Origin: Apostichopus japonicus
Taxonomy: Eukaryota > Echinodermata > Holothuroidea > Aspidochirotida > Stichopodidae
Direction of reading: 5' to 3'
Assembly (NCBI RefSeq): GCF_037975245.1
Contig: NC_092569.1
Coordinates: forward strand, 2,393,501 to 2,457,500
Length of the DNA stretch: 64,000 nucleotides
The notes under the pieces are model-generated. The model had not been told where the DNA came from and did no database searches. It worked only from the letters and a program-made list of their open reading frames with translations. The translations under genes and the position numbers were made by a program. Positions 37,801-54,509 of this stretch are shown here, one piece after another. Positions within the stretch are counted from its first letter, which is position 1. Every line of letters starts with the position of its first letter.

Positions 37801-40800
37801 CTTGAGATATCGTGTTTACAAGCAAGGGTCACACACACGCACCCACTCACAGTCATTCGCCTGCATGACTACAAAGGTTACGATTAGCATCGAAACTAAA
37901 AAGGTTAAAACAAATACAAATTTGTCAAACTTGCATGGCGTCAAAAGTATGCACGAATTTATTCAAATTCGTGCCTTATACTACTGGTCTCCCTTCCTCG
38001 AATAGAGGCTTGAAAAAAGACTTTGGTTCGATGGGCATGAGAACTTATCATAGCAAACATTCCTCCAAAATAATTTACATTGCAAATGTAGGATAGGCAA
38101 TTTACATAAGGCAATAAAACAATGCATGTTTGTCTGGTTGCAAACTACGTCTTCGATTTAAACAGAATTCCTAAAAGCTCATAAACTTCGGATTTGCTAA
38201 CTAGCTATGCTTGTTTACAAGGCATATCTGCATACAGTTTAACTAATCCAAAATGTAGATTGAATTTTGCGCTCATCCATATTTCCTGCTATGGTTATTA
38301 TATTTTCTTCATTAATATTATTCCTTTGTACGTTACAGACCATTTGTAATTGTACAGCTTGAATTTACAAAATAAATCTAATTATTTATGTTATCAATAA
38401 CACGTCCTATTGTAAAGTAGAGAATGACATGTAAACTGTAATTGGTAGAACACTAATGACAACTTCTGTAATGTTCTAATGAACAAAGAAAAACTTTCAT
38501 TAGTTATTTATACTCACTGGGGGTGCGTTGAAGTCTAACATAGTGTTTGTTCTCTCCTGTGTCACGGTAAAGCTCGAAACAGTACCTGTGATATTCGACG
38601 CCGACATATACTGAGACTCACAATGAGACATAGGATTAACTGACGCTTTTAACTGTAATGGTGGTTGACTGGTTCCATAATAAAATACATCGTATTTTAC
38701 ACCTGTCAGGAACGCCATGTCTTTACGACATGGAAGCGCTAACTCAAACGTCGATAGTCCACCTGTTACCCAAAGTGCGCATAAGAAGCAATCCATTTGA
38801 GCTACATATAAGAACAATTAAAATAAAATTGTTATTATATCACATTCAATAATTACTATGCATGACACGATGGGCCATCACGAAACATGTTATGAATGAT
38901 AAAGAAGTTTACAGAAGCTTAACCAAAAGGAATACCAGAGTCATTACCCTTGTTGCTCTGCACTTCACAACTACCATTCACCGCCCCCCCCCCCCCCTCC
39001 CCTAAAAATATTCGCTATCTTCTGTAAAGTAAGAGGTGTGTGGGTACCTTATTAAGTTAACTGTGAACAAAATTTGTGTTTGCGTTTGGACTAAGACATT
39101 GTTCTTGATTGTTTAATCAAATATAGGTTAATCGTCAAGTATAACTAACAGATATGATTCCATTCTCAGTATTTCGTCGCAAATTTGATACTTCATTATT
39201 GGAAACGAAACTTGACTTCTGGGCTAGAACTGTTGGAAAACGTTGGATAGGATTTTGGTATCGCACAAAAATCAACTCAAAATGCTACTCAGCCTACACT
39301 GCTTCTCTACACGAATAGTTCCTGTATTGTAGCCTATGGTGAGCATTTGTTCCAATATTAATATGATCGTTAAAGCAGGTCTTTGCTTTTCATTCGGCAA
39401 CTTGACATCTAGTATTTATAGTACAAGTAAGTATTCAATGTAACGAAAAAGTAATAGATCACACCAATTATTTCTCGACATTTCGTCGCCCATACAATTG
39501 TATTATTCATGTTACTAAGAATTACACACGCAAACAACGCAAAAATTGTTAAATTTTAATTTGACGTCATTATTTGAAATGAGTTACATTATAATTTGAT
39601 TTGAGGAAAATTTGCATGTAAACCACATACAACGTAAGTATAAGCAATTTATTTTCAATAACATCCAAAAAAGGTCCATATCGTGGTAGAGTAGTTATGC
39701 ATAAAACTTGACTTCGTTCGTCTGAAACATAAACAAAACTCCATGAGTTCGTCTAACCCACATGAGTACATGATTCAGGACTATACAACACTTAAAAAGT
39801 ACTTTTTTTTTTGTTAAAGACTATGTCAAATAGTGTCGAACGTCAGGTCGTACTCCAGGGACATTTTTATTAACGGACCCTTTAGGCAGTCTCATACAGT
39901 ATGTGTTACGAAAATGAGAATACTCTACTTATGGTTTAATTCCCCGACAACCACCCCCCCCCCCCACCGTAAGTGAACCCGGACCACGATGATTAAGAAC
40001 CATTGTTAGCTCAGTGGTTTAAAAGTCTCATCACTAATCTGACAAATACCCTGCAATATGCATTAAATAAACAAGGCACACGAAAAGATAATCTGTTGCT
40101 TTAGTCCGCTAAAACTGCACCAATATGCAACAATAAAAACAAATCATGAAATTGTTAAGAAGTTAAAATTGTCTCAGTGATACTACATGACCAATTAGAA
40201 TAACTAGAATATTATAGATACATCCACATGGAAAGTTTGGTAGGAATGATTGGTATCCAGCTATGTTTAAATCACACTTCCTTCGATAAGAATGGAACAC
40301 ATATTAGTAGCGAATCCAGGATTTTAGAGAAAAGGGCTGTGGCCATGAGGTTTTAGAAGCAGACAGCTCCTATCTAAGGGAGTCTGGGGTCCTCTTCCAG
40401 CAAGAAAAAAAAAAGAAGCTGAGACGTAAAAAAAATGCTTTCTGAGAGTTATTGTATGCCTAACGCAAACTACAACTTATAACGCTTATAACGTTTATAT
40501 CAGGGGTGGGCACTGAATGGATTTTGCCGAACAGGGTAATTTTTTTGACCCAATCCTTCAGTCACAACACTTACGAATTCATATCCTCGTTATGTTGTAT
40601 GTAAGTATCCGAGCAGATGTATAGAGTCTAGGCATCTATCTCCCAAAAGTATACAAATGTCTCTCTTTTCTTTGCCATCAAGTTCTTTGGATAGGGACGG
40701 AGCAAGTCGCACTTAGTCCACGTCTTCAATAAACAGATCACATTTATCGATAATTTCTTGTAATGTCTGTTACTTACCTATACCATCTATGTTATAAAAC

Positions 40801-41400
40801 TTCCATTCTTTGTTGTTTCCTTCTTTCAGATTTCTTAATCCAAAGCCCTTACATTCCAACCTTACTGATATGACTAAATAGAGAAAGATTGTTAACATAA
40901 ATTAGCAGATGATCATAATTAAGTCATTGCATTGATTAACAATCTTGGTGGTCTTGTGGGATACGTTGGTCAACATATTATAATGATCCTCTCTGCACAG
41001 ATAAATGAACGAAAGCAATTACACCAGACCATTTATATATATAAATCTCAACTAACGGTACATAAAAGTAACAGTTTTATTAAGATTATGGTACGGTTAA
41101 TAACAATCATTTTAAACAGTACGTACATGTGATTTGAAAGCCCATACACTCACGATAATCCGAGACTCCTCTCTGTTGATTTTAACCGTGATAGACACCG
41201 TCACAAATACCGCATTTTATTAGCCCATCCACCTTTTAAACCACCACTACCCCCTTCCCCGCACCGCACCGTCACCCACCCACCAGCCTCCCTGCAAATC
41301 CACCAGATTACAGAGTTTTAAAATACTCACTCAAGTGAAAGAACACCAAAAATGAAAGGTAGACTCTTGCTGGTAAAGAGAAACGAAAATGTAATCCCAT
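27344..41400 (-). CDS. R1: single-pass receptor with tandem-repeat tyrosine-rich tail, complete
   Basis: Exons, 5' to 3' on the minus strand: 41400-41331, 40873-40778, 38801-38518, 35934-35868, 35262-35221, 32561-32430, 31368-31266, 30218-27344. All introns are GT/AG, phases match, and the total is 1,222 codons plus TAA. Residues 1-23 form a signal peptide with hydrophobic [11 protein letters not shown]. The ectodomain (24-186) has six cysteines (ECKGF, DCFLC, LPCRK, HCES, VCIEN), an EWKFY segment and NIT glycosylation sites; it may be a divergent Ig-like fold, but I do not recognise it. A Ser/Thr stalk (187-230) is followed by a membrane helix (238-257, [20 protein letters not shown]) and a basic stop. 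The cytoplasmic tail (about 259-1222) has 32 tyrosines, most in a 75-residue repeat with DEYGEV, PVYAEV and PVYGKV. YxxV sites fit SH2-ligand style, so a signalling receptor or scaffold is inferred. No enzyme domain seen. Confidence 0.82.
33821..34300. repeat. 146-bp direct repeat separated by TA-rich microsatellite
   Basis: ATCTATGACATGCAGTAGTA begins nearly identical copies at 33821-33966 and 34155-34300, separated by a (TA)n/(TG)n tract. Copy differences are only a base or two (GAGGTCATG against GAAGTCATG). Both lie in an intron of R1. Confidence 0.88.
33964..34452. repeat. Two TA-rich microsatellite tracts in an R1 intron
   Basis: Alternating TA with interspersed ACACAC/TGTGTG at 33964-34154 and 34299-34452. 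YIYIYI-type open frames on both strands are artefacts. Confidence 0.92.
34777..34850. repeat. (TA)n microsatellite
   Basis: Pure alternating TA, about 74 bp, just before the segment (34950-35400) that was copied to 47760-48290. Confidence 0.95.
35800..37245. repeat. Segmental duplication block, source of the 62.6-64.0 kb copy
   Basis: From about 35800 to at least 37238 the sequence aligns with 62600-64000, in the same orientation, up to the window edge. It contains R1 exon 35934-35868, whose counterpart is 62726-62660. The sub-part 36870-37110 occurs a third time at 51730-51970. Confidence 0.9.
37530..37830. repeat. Dispersed repeat of the TTTGACCTC..GAGATATCGTGTTTACA family
   Basis: Two tandem units of about 140 bp with TGACCTTTGACCTCC, CTCAATGTGGTA or CTCAACGTATCAC, ACACACCAAAT and GAGATATCGTGTTTA. 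Same family as 25840-26340, in the other orientation. Non-coding; in an R1 intron. Confidence 0.65.
38802..40777 (-). other. R1 intron without further recognised features
   Basis: Lies between exons 40873-40778 and 38801-38518. It contains poly-C runs near 38985 and 39955 and, at about 40305-40430, one end of a GCGAATCCAGGATTTT-type element for which I could not find the partner end. Confidence 0.5.
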
Positions 41401-42394
41401 TTTGTCCGGCCAAAGCCCAGTGGTCCTGAATACTAAGATAGATATCCTTTAGATATAATTTCTGCACAATATCATTTGCCGCACCATACAATCAAATTGA
41501 AGTTACCAACAACACTATTGGCACTATACAGCTTGTGCGTGGTTATTGTACTTTCTCTTTCCTATTTGTGGACTGTATCACTCAGACTGGTATACAACTC
41601 TTCAGACATAGAAGAAATTCTATACGCTTCGGTCCACACTTCGGTTACACGACAGATAATATTCCCCCCAAAAATATGATTTCGTCATGAACTGACATAG
41701 CTGTAGGAGGAAGTAACTCTACCGTGTCACATATAAGACGTACACAATTCGGTACCTGAAAATCACCCCTGTTTGTGTTCATTGACCTGTGAGATCAAAT
41801 TTAAAGGTTTATATAAAAGTCTAGAAGTGAGTCAGGTAGAAACTATCGTGACGAACGTAAAATTCTTTAATAATGAAGTGAACCGTGAATAAAATTTGAC
41901 CTCAGTATCAGATTGTAAACAAACTTAAATAAACAAACTATATACACAGTTTTAAAAGAATCCATGTGTAGGTCACATAAATAGGTTCATTTAGTGGTTC
42001 AAAATAACTGTTGTCAAATTATGTGAAATTTCGGTCAATGAAATTAATATAAAATGTATATACGGCTAAATTTCTAGCAGGTTCTTCAAGTTCTCATAAT
42101 GATAACTAGGCATTCCATTGTACAGAGGTCGCGAATGAAGACAAACTTGCCTTCAAATAAGATGAGAACATTTACCACATTGTATGGTACCGAATTTCGC
42201 AGTAATTGTATGAAAATTATATGTTAAACTTTATATGTGTTTACTTTTAGTATACAACGACATGCAAATCACCTGAGGAATCGATGAAAATGCATGAAGC
42301 GTAGAAATATTTTGAATTTCATTCATCAAAAATGTCCGCACATCTTTCACGTTTCATTTACAACTGCTAACGCTTCCTTTGGCATTGCCATTCA

Positions 42395-42433
42395 GCCTCT
42401 GAAGAAGCTTCTGCTAGGATCGAAACGTCAGGC
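42395..42433 (+). other. CTGAAGA...CGAAAC motif resembling a hammerhead-like core
   Basis: GCCT, CTGAAGA at 42399-42405, a short spacer, then GAAA at 42422-42425 followed by CGTCAGGC, so the outer GCCT can pair with AGGC. This has the CUGANGA and GAAA boxes of hammerhead ribozymes and a GUC, but the central stem is weak and one base too many follows the first box. A similar motif sits on the minus strand at 51636-51666. Function unproven. Confidence 0.3.
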
Positions 42434-43688
42434 CCACTTACTTTTACACATTCTATTACACAGGCTCATTAGTGGATAAGCAGTTTGCTAACAGTTTTGT
42501 TTCATTTTCCCTTTAATCATATAAGAAAACATAAACGGACAATATGAAACATCATTTGTGAAGCTTAAGGCTAAACACATGCCCAGTTACCCTAATATAG
42601 AAGAAACAATTGTAGTGGCATATAGCGCTTCTTTGTTTTGTTATTTGATAATAGTGTTTGTTTAAAAATTCAATGCTTAGGTGACCACAATACTTTCACA
42701 GCTTAATGTGTAATCCAATGGGACATCAACATAGATTATGTTATACATTGAAACTGAGTGGTCGGAGGACCATGAGCTGTCCTCAGTCTAACGACTGCCG
42801 CGGCCGATTTGGTCGATTATGTACCAACAGGTGCCCGAGCGTTAAAATCCTCGAATCTGATTGGCTTCTCGGTAAACTCACCAGCGGATGGATATGTTGC
42901 AACAAAAAAAAAAACAGTAAAGCTTAATTCCGAACACATTTATCTGATTAAGCCAATTCAAAGGAAACAAATCAGATCAAGTATAGTATGATAATAAACC
43001 CCCGGTGTAAACACACCATGGCAACATGATGCTCAAAATATCTGAGAAAGCAAACTTCCAGTCTGAAGTAGCCTATGCTAACCATATGGTGCGAGTAACA
43101 ACGATATCCTCATTTATAACATTGCTGCCATTAATGCTTATATTATAGCATGAAACGGCTATCAAGACAAAAATAGTATCAAAAGTTATTGGAGGCTTCT
43201 AATCCGTAGTAATCCGTAGTATACGTCAATGTCCGTTATATCCATCCACTGTATCGCTATACGTCTTGACATGAACACATCAGTTCGTGTTGCTATGTCA
43301 ACTGGACGCAGGCGCAGTATGCCATTGCGTCAAATCGTCATGCTGCACATTGTTTTGAGACTTTTAATCAACTACAATAAAAGTAAAAAACAACGTACCC
43401 TTTCCATACAACTGGTGGTTGATTTTCTTTAAATATGTTTATTGAATTGAAACATTGTGGGATGAAAATTATTTTTGATTTATTGCTTTGTATCAATAAA
43501 CAGGGTTAATTAACGGTATACCGTACGTGTATGGCAGGATAATGTACTTACGGGTATAAAACCATATCGTTAGATTAATTATCTATGCTTGCCAAGCAAC
43601 GCTTAAGTTTTTAGTGGTATAGCTTGCAACTACAAACAAAAGTTCTCTTAAGGAACAGTTGGAATTTTCTATTCGGTTTTGTGAGCAA

Positions 43689-44237
43689 CAGGGCCGGATT
43701 TAGGAATGGGCAACGTGGGCTGTTGCCCATGGGCCTCCACAACAAGGGGCCCTCACATATTTCATGAAAAAATATAAGGAAGATGTAGGCTGACACGACA
43801 AATTGATCCAAGATATTGCAAGGGTCAAGTCTCGTCAAGTGTCTGGTCTGTAAATATATGTACTGTACTCTATCCATGTTATGATTGATCATGATTGCTC
43901 ATTTGTACTGAGAGATGTGGTAGCAACCTGTTAATTTGCATACGGTAGGGGTGGTAGCAACCTGTTCATTTGTACTGAGAGAAGTGGTAGCAACCTGTTT
44001 ACTTGTACTGAAAATTGGACAGGCAAACAGGCTTACATACCGTAATGAAAATTCTTGAACATAAATTTACTTCAAAAATCACAAAATACTGCACCATTTT
44101 GCATCTAAGCACCCTTAATTATTCAACAAAAGACCCTCAACTTAGACACCTCCCCCAGGACGGCGATCACTAGGGTGCTGTGGGCCTCCACTACTAAAGG
44201 TTGCCCACGGGCCTCCACATGTCTAAATATGGCCTTT
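43689..44237. mobile_element. Non-autonomous hAT-type element, about 549 bp
   Basis: Perfect 8-bp duplication GTGAGCAA at 43681-43688 and 44238-44245. The ends are imperfect inverted repeats (CAGGGCCGGATTTAG against AAAGGCCATATTTAG inverted), with a second internal pair around GGGCCTCCAC. No transposase frame. An inner tandem of about 35 bp (GGTAGCAACCTGTT, three copies) lies at 43918-44012. Confidence 0.75.
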
Positions 44238-46029
44238 GTGAGCAAGACGAATTGTATTCAGCTACAGATAATATTTTCCTTGTTGTTCTAAGGTTCTGCC
44301 TGTACCTATACATTACGCTTCTTATTTCAAAGTATTAATGGTGAAAGGGGAAAGAGAACATAAAGAGAAACAAAGAAAAGAAAGATGAAGGGACTAAAAT
44401 CATTTCATTGGTTGTTGTATTTTATAACACATGATGCATTCGCCATATAATATTTTCCACCTTGTTTATTTAAACCTTTTGTAGCCCGTTTGAAATAGAG
44501 AGGTAACGATGCATGACGCACTGCTAATTCAGATTAAAAACCTTCGTCATCGCTTATTTTGTTTCTTTGATTTTGTTTTGTAATAGTTTAACAAATGCTA
44601 TGACGGCCTAAAACACAGTGCCCGAAGAAAATTAATTTACTCGAAAAATCCAATAACCAATGAAGTATCACGCTGTGGAAGCTGTACAGGTTCACACAGA
44701 CCTGTTCGTTGTACAAATATGCTAGGGTTTGACCAATAACAATTATGACAGACCTGTGTACATTTTTGGGGGGGTTGTCATGTTATATGTAACAAAATGC
44801 CAAGAACAAGGCTTGTCCTTTGAAAGATGGAAAATGTGGGGGTGTGCGCAACCCTCTGTCACCCCCCCCTCATGTTCTCCCTGCATACGGGTCTACAGGA
44901 GTTCGATAATGTTCGTGAACCATGCAGTTGCATAGATGTACAAAAACCAGATATGTGTGGTAAACCAATACTTCTTTATAAAACACTATAGATTGCCCAA
45001 AAGAACGTTATGAAAACTCTATAGATATATACATCTTTCCACAATCCTCCTTTTAATATGAGTTTTACTAAGTAATACTCAAATGTGAAAGTCTTTACAC
45101 TGACCAGCCTGGTTGTGTAAATTCAAAAATTTGGAGCTTTAAGACCTTGAATAACATAGACCGTCTACCATCAAGCAATCACACCTTGCAAAAAAAAAAA
45201 CATAACGCATAATCGAAATTATATACAAATTGTTTGCTATGAAATCGAGAAGAAATAGAAATAATAGAATATTTATGATCAGTTTAAAATGTTTTTGATT
45301 TGTATCCACTCTTCTACCCTACTGTATTCACAATTGTTTTCTAGTACTGTGTTTTAGAGAAAACAAAATTGTCTAATAGTATAATTATCAGTGTAGAATG
45401 TGATGTCCTTTTATCCATTCCTTTACTTTCCTGTTGAATAATATTATAATCTTATTTAACTGAATCAATAAATGAATAAGATTAGACAAATGAAGTAAAA
45501 ACATAAAGAATGGGCAATATAATTTGTTACAATGTAGAAAACGTCAAAAGGTACCAAAATTAAATAAGCCAGTCTTCGAACATGTTTTCTTTCTTCATCT
45601 ATATAGATAAAGAGAAAGTAATTGTTTTAGTATAATTAACGAAAAGGCTTGATTATCTCCCATAGTGTACATCTTCCTCATATAACGGAATATAGAAACG
45701 ACGCCATATTTATTTACTTCGTGTTCAACGTAATCCTTTAAATACTACTTTATAGCAAATTGTGAAAACAATGTCTAAATTATTATCAAATTAAATGCAA
45801 CAAACAAGTTTGAAAAGACAAGGACCGTCATTTTGCTTATTTCGGCTGAATTTTTTAAACTTTTTACATGTGTCCTCTAGTACCATGGTTCCCATTTATC
45901 AGGAAGGCACCTCACGGAGAGCTAGAGACTTTCGCTCTTCACTTATCAGTTTCCATGCGCTGAACCACAATCAATGTAAAATTCAAAATATTTATGAAGA
46001 CAATCGTTACAAATTGAGGAATGCACAAT

Positions 46030-46048
46030 TTTATTTATGTGGTTTATT
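46030..46048 (-). terminator. Poly(A) signals for R2
   Basis: Two AATAAA hexamers on the minus strand (plus-strand TTTATT at 46043-46048 and 46030-46035), 109-127 bp past the R2 stop codon. Position and duplication make them good polyadenylation signals. Confidence 0.55.
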
Positions 46049-46156
46049 CTTATTCTGGGGAAAACCGCTACGCCTTCTATACATAACAATCGTCTAAGGA
46101 AGTCCTGAGATCCTTATAGACCTGCGCCCTGGTTTCCCAATACCAAGTTAAGCTTT

Positions 46157-51440
<5,284 letters not shown>

Positions 51441-51463
51441 CAAAATCCTATATATATCCTCAT

Positions 51464-51465
<2 letters not shown>

Positions 51466-51556
<91 letters not shown>
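51466..51556. repeat. (TA)n microsatellite
   Basis: Pure TA, about 90 bp, marking the right end of the block homologous to R1. The R1 counterpart at 35647-35673 is much shorter. Confidence 0.94.
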
Positions 51557-51560
<4 letters not shown>

Positions 51561-51635
51561 GAAAACCAGAGAAATAAGATATGACTCATAATTGACAAAT
51601 AAGGAGTAAAGATTTAGAAAATATATTGGAAATTT

Positions 51636-51666
51636 CGGTCCCCTTGGAACCTTCGTCAGCAATACT
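51636..51666 (-). other. CTGACGA-stem-GAAA hairpin motif (hammerhead-like)
   Basis: On the minus strand: CTGACGA, A, GGTTCC, AAG, GGGACC, GAAA. The two inner blocks can form a 6-bp stem with one G-U pair. This looks like a hammerhead catalytic core except for one extra A after the first box and no identified third helix. It sits beside a duplication border, in sequence with no R1 counterpart. Confidence 0.35.
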
Positions 51667-51724
51667 TGGCAGTCGAATGAAAAGTACAAAATGTGACACA
51701 ATGAAAGTATGACGCTAGATAAGT

Positions 51725-51975
51725 GTAAGTACACTTAGGCCCATACATTATGCTACGTAATTGCACATTGGAAAATTATGTTTCTGTGCAGTATGAAATT
51801 TAAACCTTTTTCCACCAAAAGTAAGTGATGAGCAAAGTAAAACATGTCGCAGAATCATAAAATGCTAGGCCTATTGTAGTGTCTCAAACAATTAAAAATA
51901 AAACATCTGCAAAAATACCTACGAAGATAACTTGGCTTCTGTTACATTAGGGCTCCTCTAGTAGCCTACTATAGG
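51725..51975. repeat. Third copy of the 36.87-37.1 kb segment
   Basis: ATGCTACGTAATTGCACATT through ACATTAGGGCTCCTCTAGTA matches 36885-37115 and 63640-63865. It is the only part of the exon-35868 block kept at this position; the exon itself is missing here. Confidence 0.9.
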
Positions 51976-52346
51976 CATGGGCGGCGATCATGGGGGGAAC
52001 GGGGTGGGGCACACGTCCCCCCAATATTTTAGGTGGGGAATATAGTATCTAACATCCCCCAATATTTGGTGGCATAGCTTTTTTTGTGGCTATAAATAGA
52101 AAATAATGCGTGAGATTATTTATCCAAATCATACTAGTCGGCGGCTAAAACTTCATCCAACACATGCTGCATGAGGTAAATGACACTTCGTGTTCGTTTC
52201 TGTGATCTGCGACCGTATAGCAAGTTACTCATGATTATTATCATAATGTCTGTACATCTCTTATGTATGAGTGTAAGTACGTACAATCGCATATGATTCA
52301 CATCGATATGGGTTCACTGGGTTTCCATTTGGCCTGTTTCCTACAA

Positions 52347-52348
<2 letters not shown>

Positions 52349-52405
<57 letters not shown>
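52349..52405. repeat. (TA)n microsatellite
   Basis: Short TA run with one TG interruption. It separates the last receptor-like sequence from the plus-strand gene region. Confidence 0.93.
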
Positions 52406-52406
<1 letters not shown>

Positions 52407-54509
52407 CTATACTACCACCACTACTGGTAAGTGTCCAGTGCAACTATTCAGAGTGTATATTGCCTTTTTTTTTGGGGGGGGGGGGCTTCCTTTGTCAAAT
52501 ATCAACATTATTCATAATTCATGTACACTCTAAACACAATCTAGTCAAGCGAGGCTAAAGTCTAGTCATATCGACTGGTTTACGTTAGTCAACGATTATC
52601 CCGCCATAATCTTGGTAGAGATGCCTTCACGACTAACCCAAAAGGTCGCCTGACCAGAAAATAATGGTCACAGTTCTATTTTAATCTGGTCCTACAATAA
52701 ATGTCAGCACTGGGACGAAACTCACTAGTCAATCAGGTTGATATATTCGTCATATGAAAAAGCGCGGGAAAATATTAACAATTGTAGCGCCACGGTACGG
52801 CCTAGCGTACTGCACTGAACTATAGTACATTGTACACATACGTACACGACGAGCAAGGAACGTACAGCAGGGAGTTAGCAGCCAGACGGTTACGGTACGA
52901 AAAATCAAAAAAATATTATCATCCAGTGATATTGTCAGTAACCATTGCAAGGTTAGTATATTTGACCAGTTTTCTTTGGGCCTTTGGCCAGTGTCGTTTG
53001 TTAGTCACTTAAAAAGTATATAGTATATTAGACCATAAAGTGTGTATTTTCGATTATTCCAACTTGTGTACGAACAAGCTAAGATCTAGGTCCTAGGCTA
53101 GGCCTATCATGCAGTAGCTATAAGCGAATTGCCTAACGTTAAACCTAATGACGTTAAGCTGCCTTGTAGTTGTAGTAGTTGTACAGCACAGTTTATCGTA
53201 ACAGTAGGCCTCCGTATATTTACAGTATCATGGTGGCCCCGGTATTCACGCGTTTCTCATGTTTGCAATGGATAATTTCTTTACAAAATAACAAACCTAA
53301 ATTAAACTTAATATTTATAATCTGTATTAGAAACTTTAGCCTTAGGGGAATAGGACCTTGGCTATATTATTCTTGAAATATTTTAGGGGGATAAATTCAC
53401 AGCAGTGTTTCTCCTGCACTTTCAGGGGGGACATAGCCTAGGCTTAGGTCCTAGGCCATATTATTTATACCTAGATTAGGTTTGAGTTAAGGATTAGCCT
53501 CCAATTAGGGTCACCCTAAGATAACAAATTAACTAGAATAGTGTGTATGGGATTGTGTAGTTGCGTGCGAAACTGTTACACTAAATAAGCTGATTATTCC
53601 TAGGGCCCTATAGCCCCCCCCCCCCAGGCCTAGCCCTAAATAGTTTTTTATAAAATACAGAGGCTAGGCCTATGTTTCATACGAAACATCAACTGAACAT
53701 GACGCCAATCTTTTATTACCAGTTTGTCCACTGACCATCCTATCCAACAATCCCGTTAACAATTCACAGGAGAATACACTCCCCCTTCCAAAATAAACAT
53801 TGGGGACCTTGGAGCAATCTAACAGCCTATTGCTGCCACAGCTGTGTCATATCAATTTATAGGCCTAGTTGTCAGTAATATAGAGGGGGAATATTTCTGG
53901 ACAATTGCACTGACTTGTCCGGAATTTTTGGCTAAAATTTGTTATATATTCTAGCGACAGTTTTTTCTGCTATTTTTTAAGTTTGTACAAAACAGTTCCG
54001 ATTCAGAACAAAGGTGGGTGGGTGTTTAATTTGTTGTAGCTGTTTGTAGGGAGTCATATAGCCTTGGACTAGGCTTTTTTCAAGATGGAATATTCCTCGC
54101 TTTACCTGTGGTACCGTGAACCGCAGTTGATCCCCCTAGGCTAACCCTAATTCCATTGGAAATAAAATAGGACATCTTTTACGGGGTGTTTCATTCAACT
54201 TTTTGGAAATACTACAATTTCAAACATAAATGTATTTGGTTATCATTGTACACTTGACAAATGAAAATGTAGCTACCATAGCGGATTGATTAATGTTTGC
54301 ACATGTTTCTTTTCCATACAGGTATCAAATGCATTCAGGCTTCTGAATCACTGCATAGTAATTTCACTTCCATTTCTACTGTACATTTTAGTAATGGGAT
54401 GTGATTAAATAGTTGAATTGTGACTGGTATCGTACCGTACATGTTTATCCACATGCTGTACAAAATATGCACATGAACATTAGGGATGTGAACAAATAAC
54501 AAAAGTTGT
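52406..54509. other. Upstream region of the plus-strand gene
   Basis: 52540-52740 carries several short CTAGTCA / TGACTAG / GGTCGCCTGACCAG motifs like those of the array at 62110-62575. A candidate untranslated first exon could end at a GTTAGT donor near 52951, but this is a guess. The rest shows nothing recognisable. Confidence 0.4.

Larger units (their letters stand above)
41401..46156. other. Spacer between R1 5' end and R2 3' end
   Basis: Holds the R1 promoter side, the hairpin motif at 42395-42433, a hAT-type element at 43689-44237 and its internal short repeat. A CG-richer stretch at 42760-42900 has no identifiable ends. Small open frames here lack codon bias or recognisable motifs. 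Confidence 0.5.
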
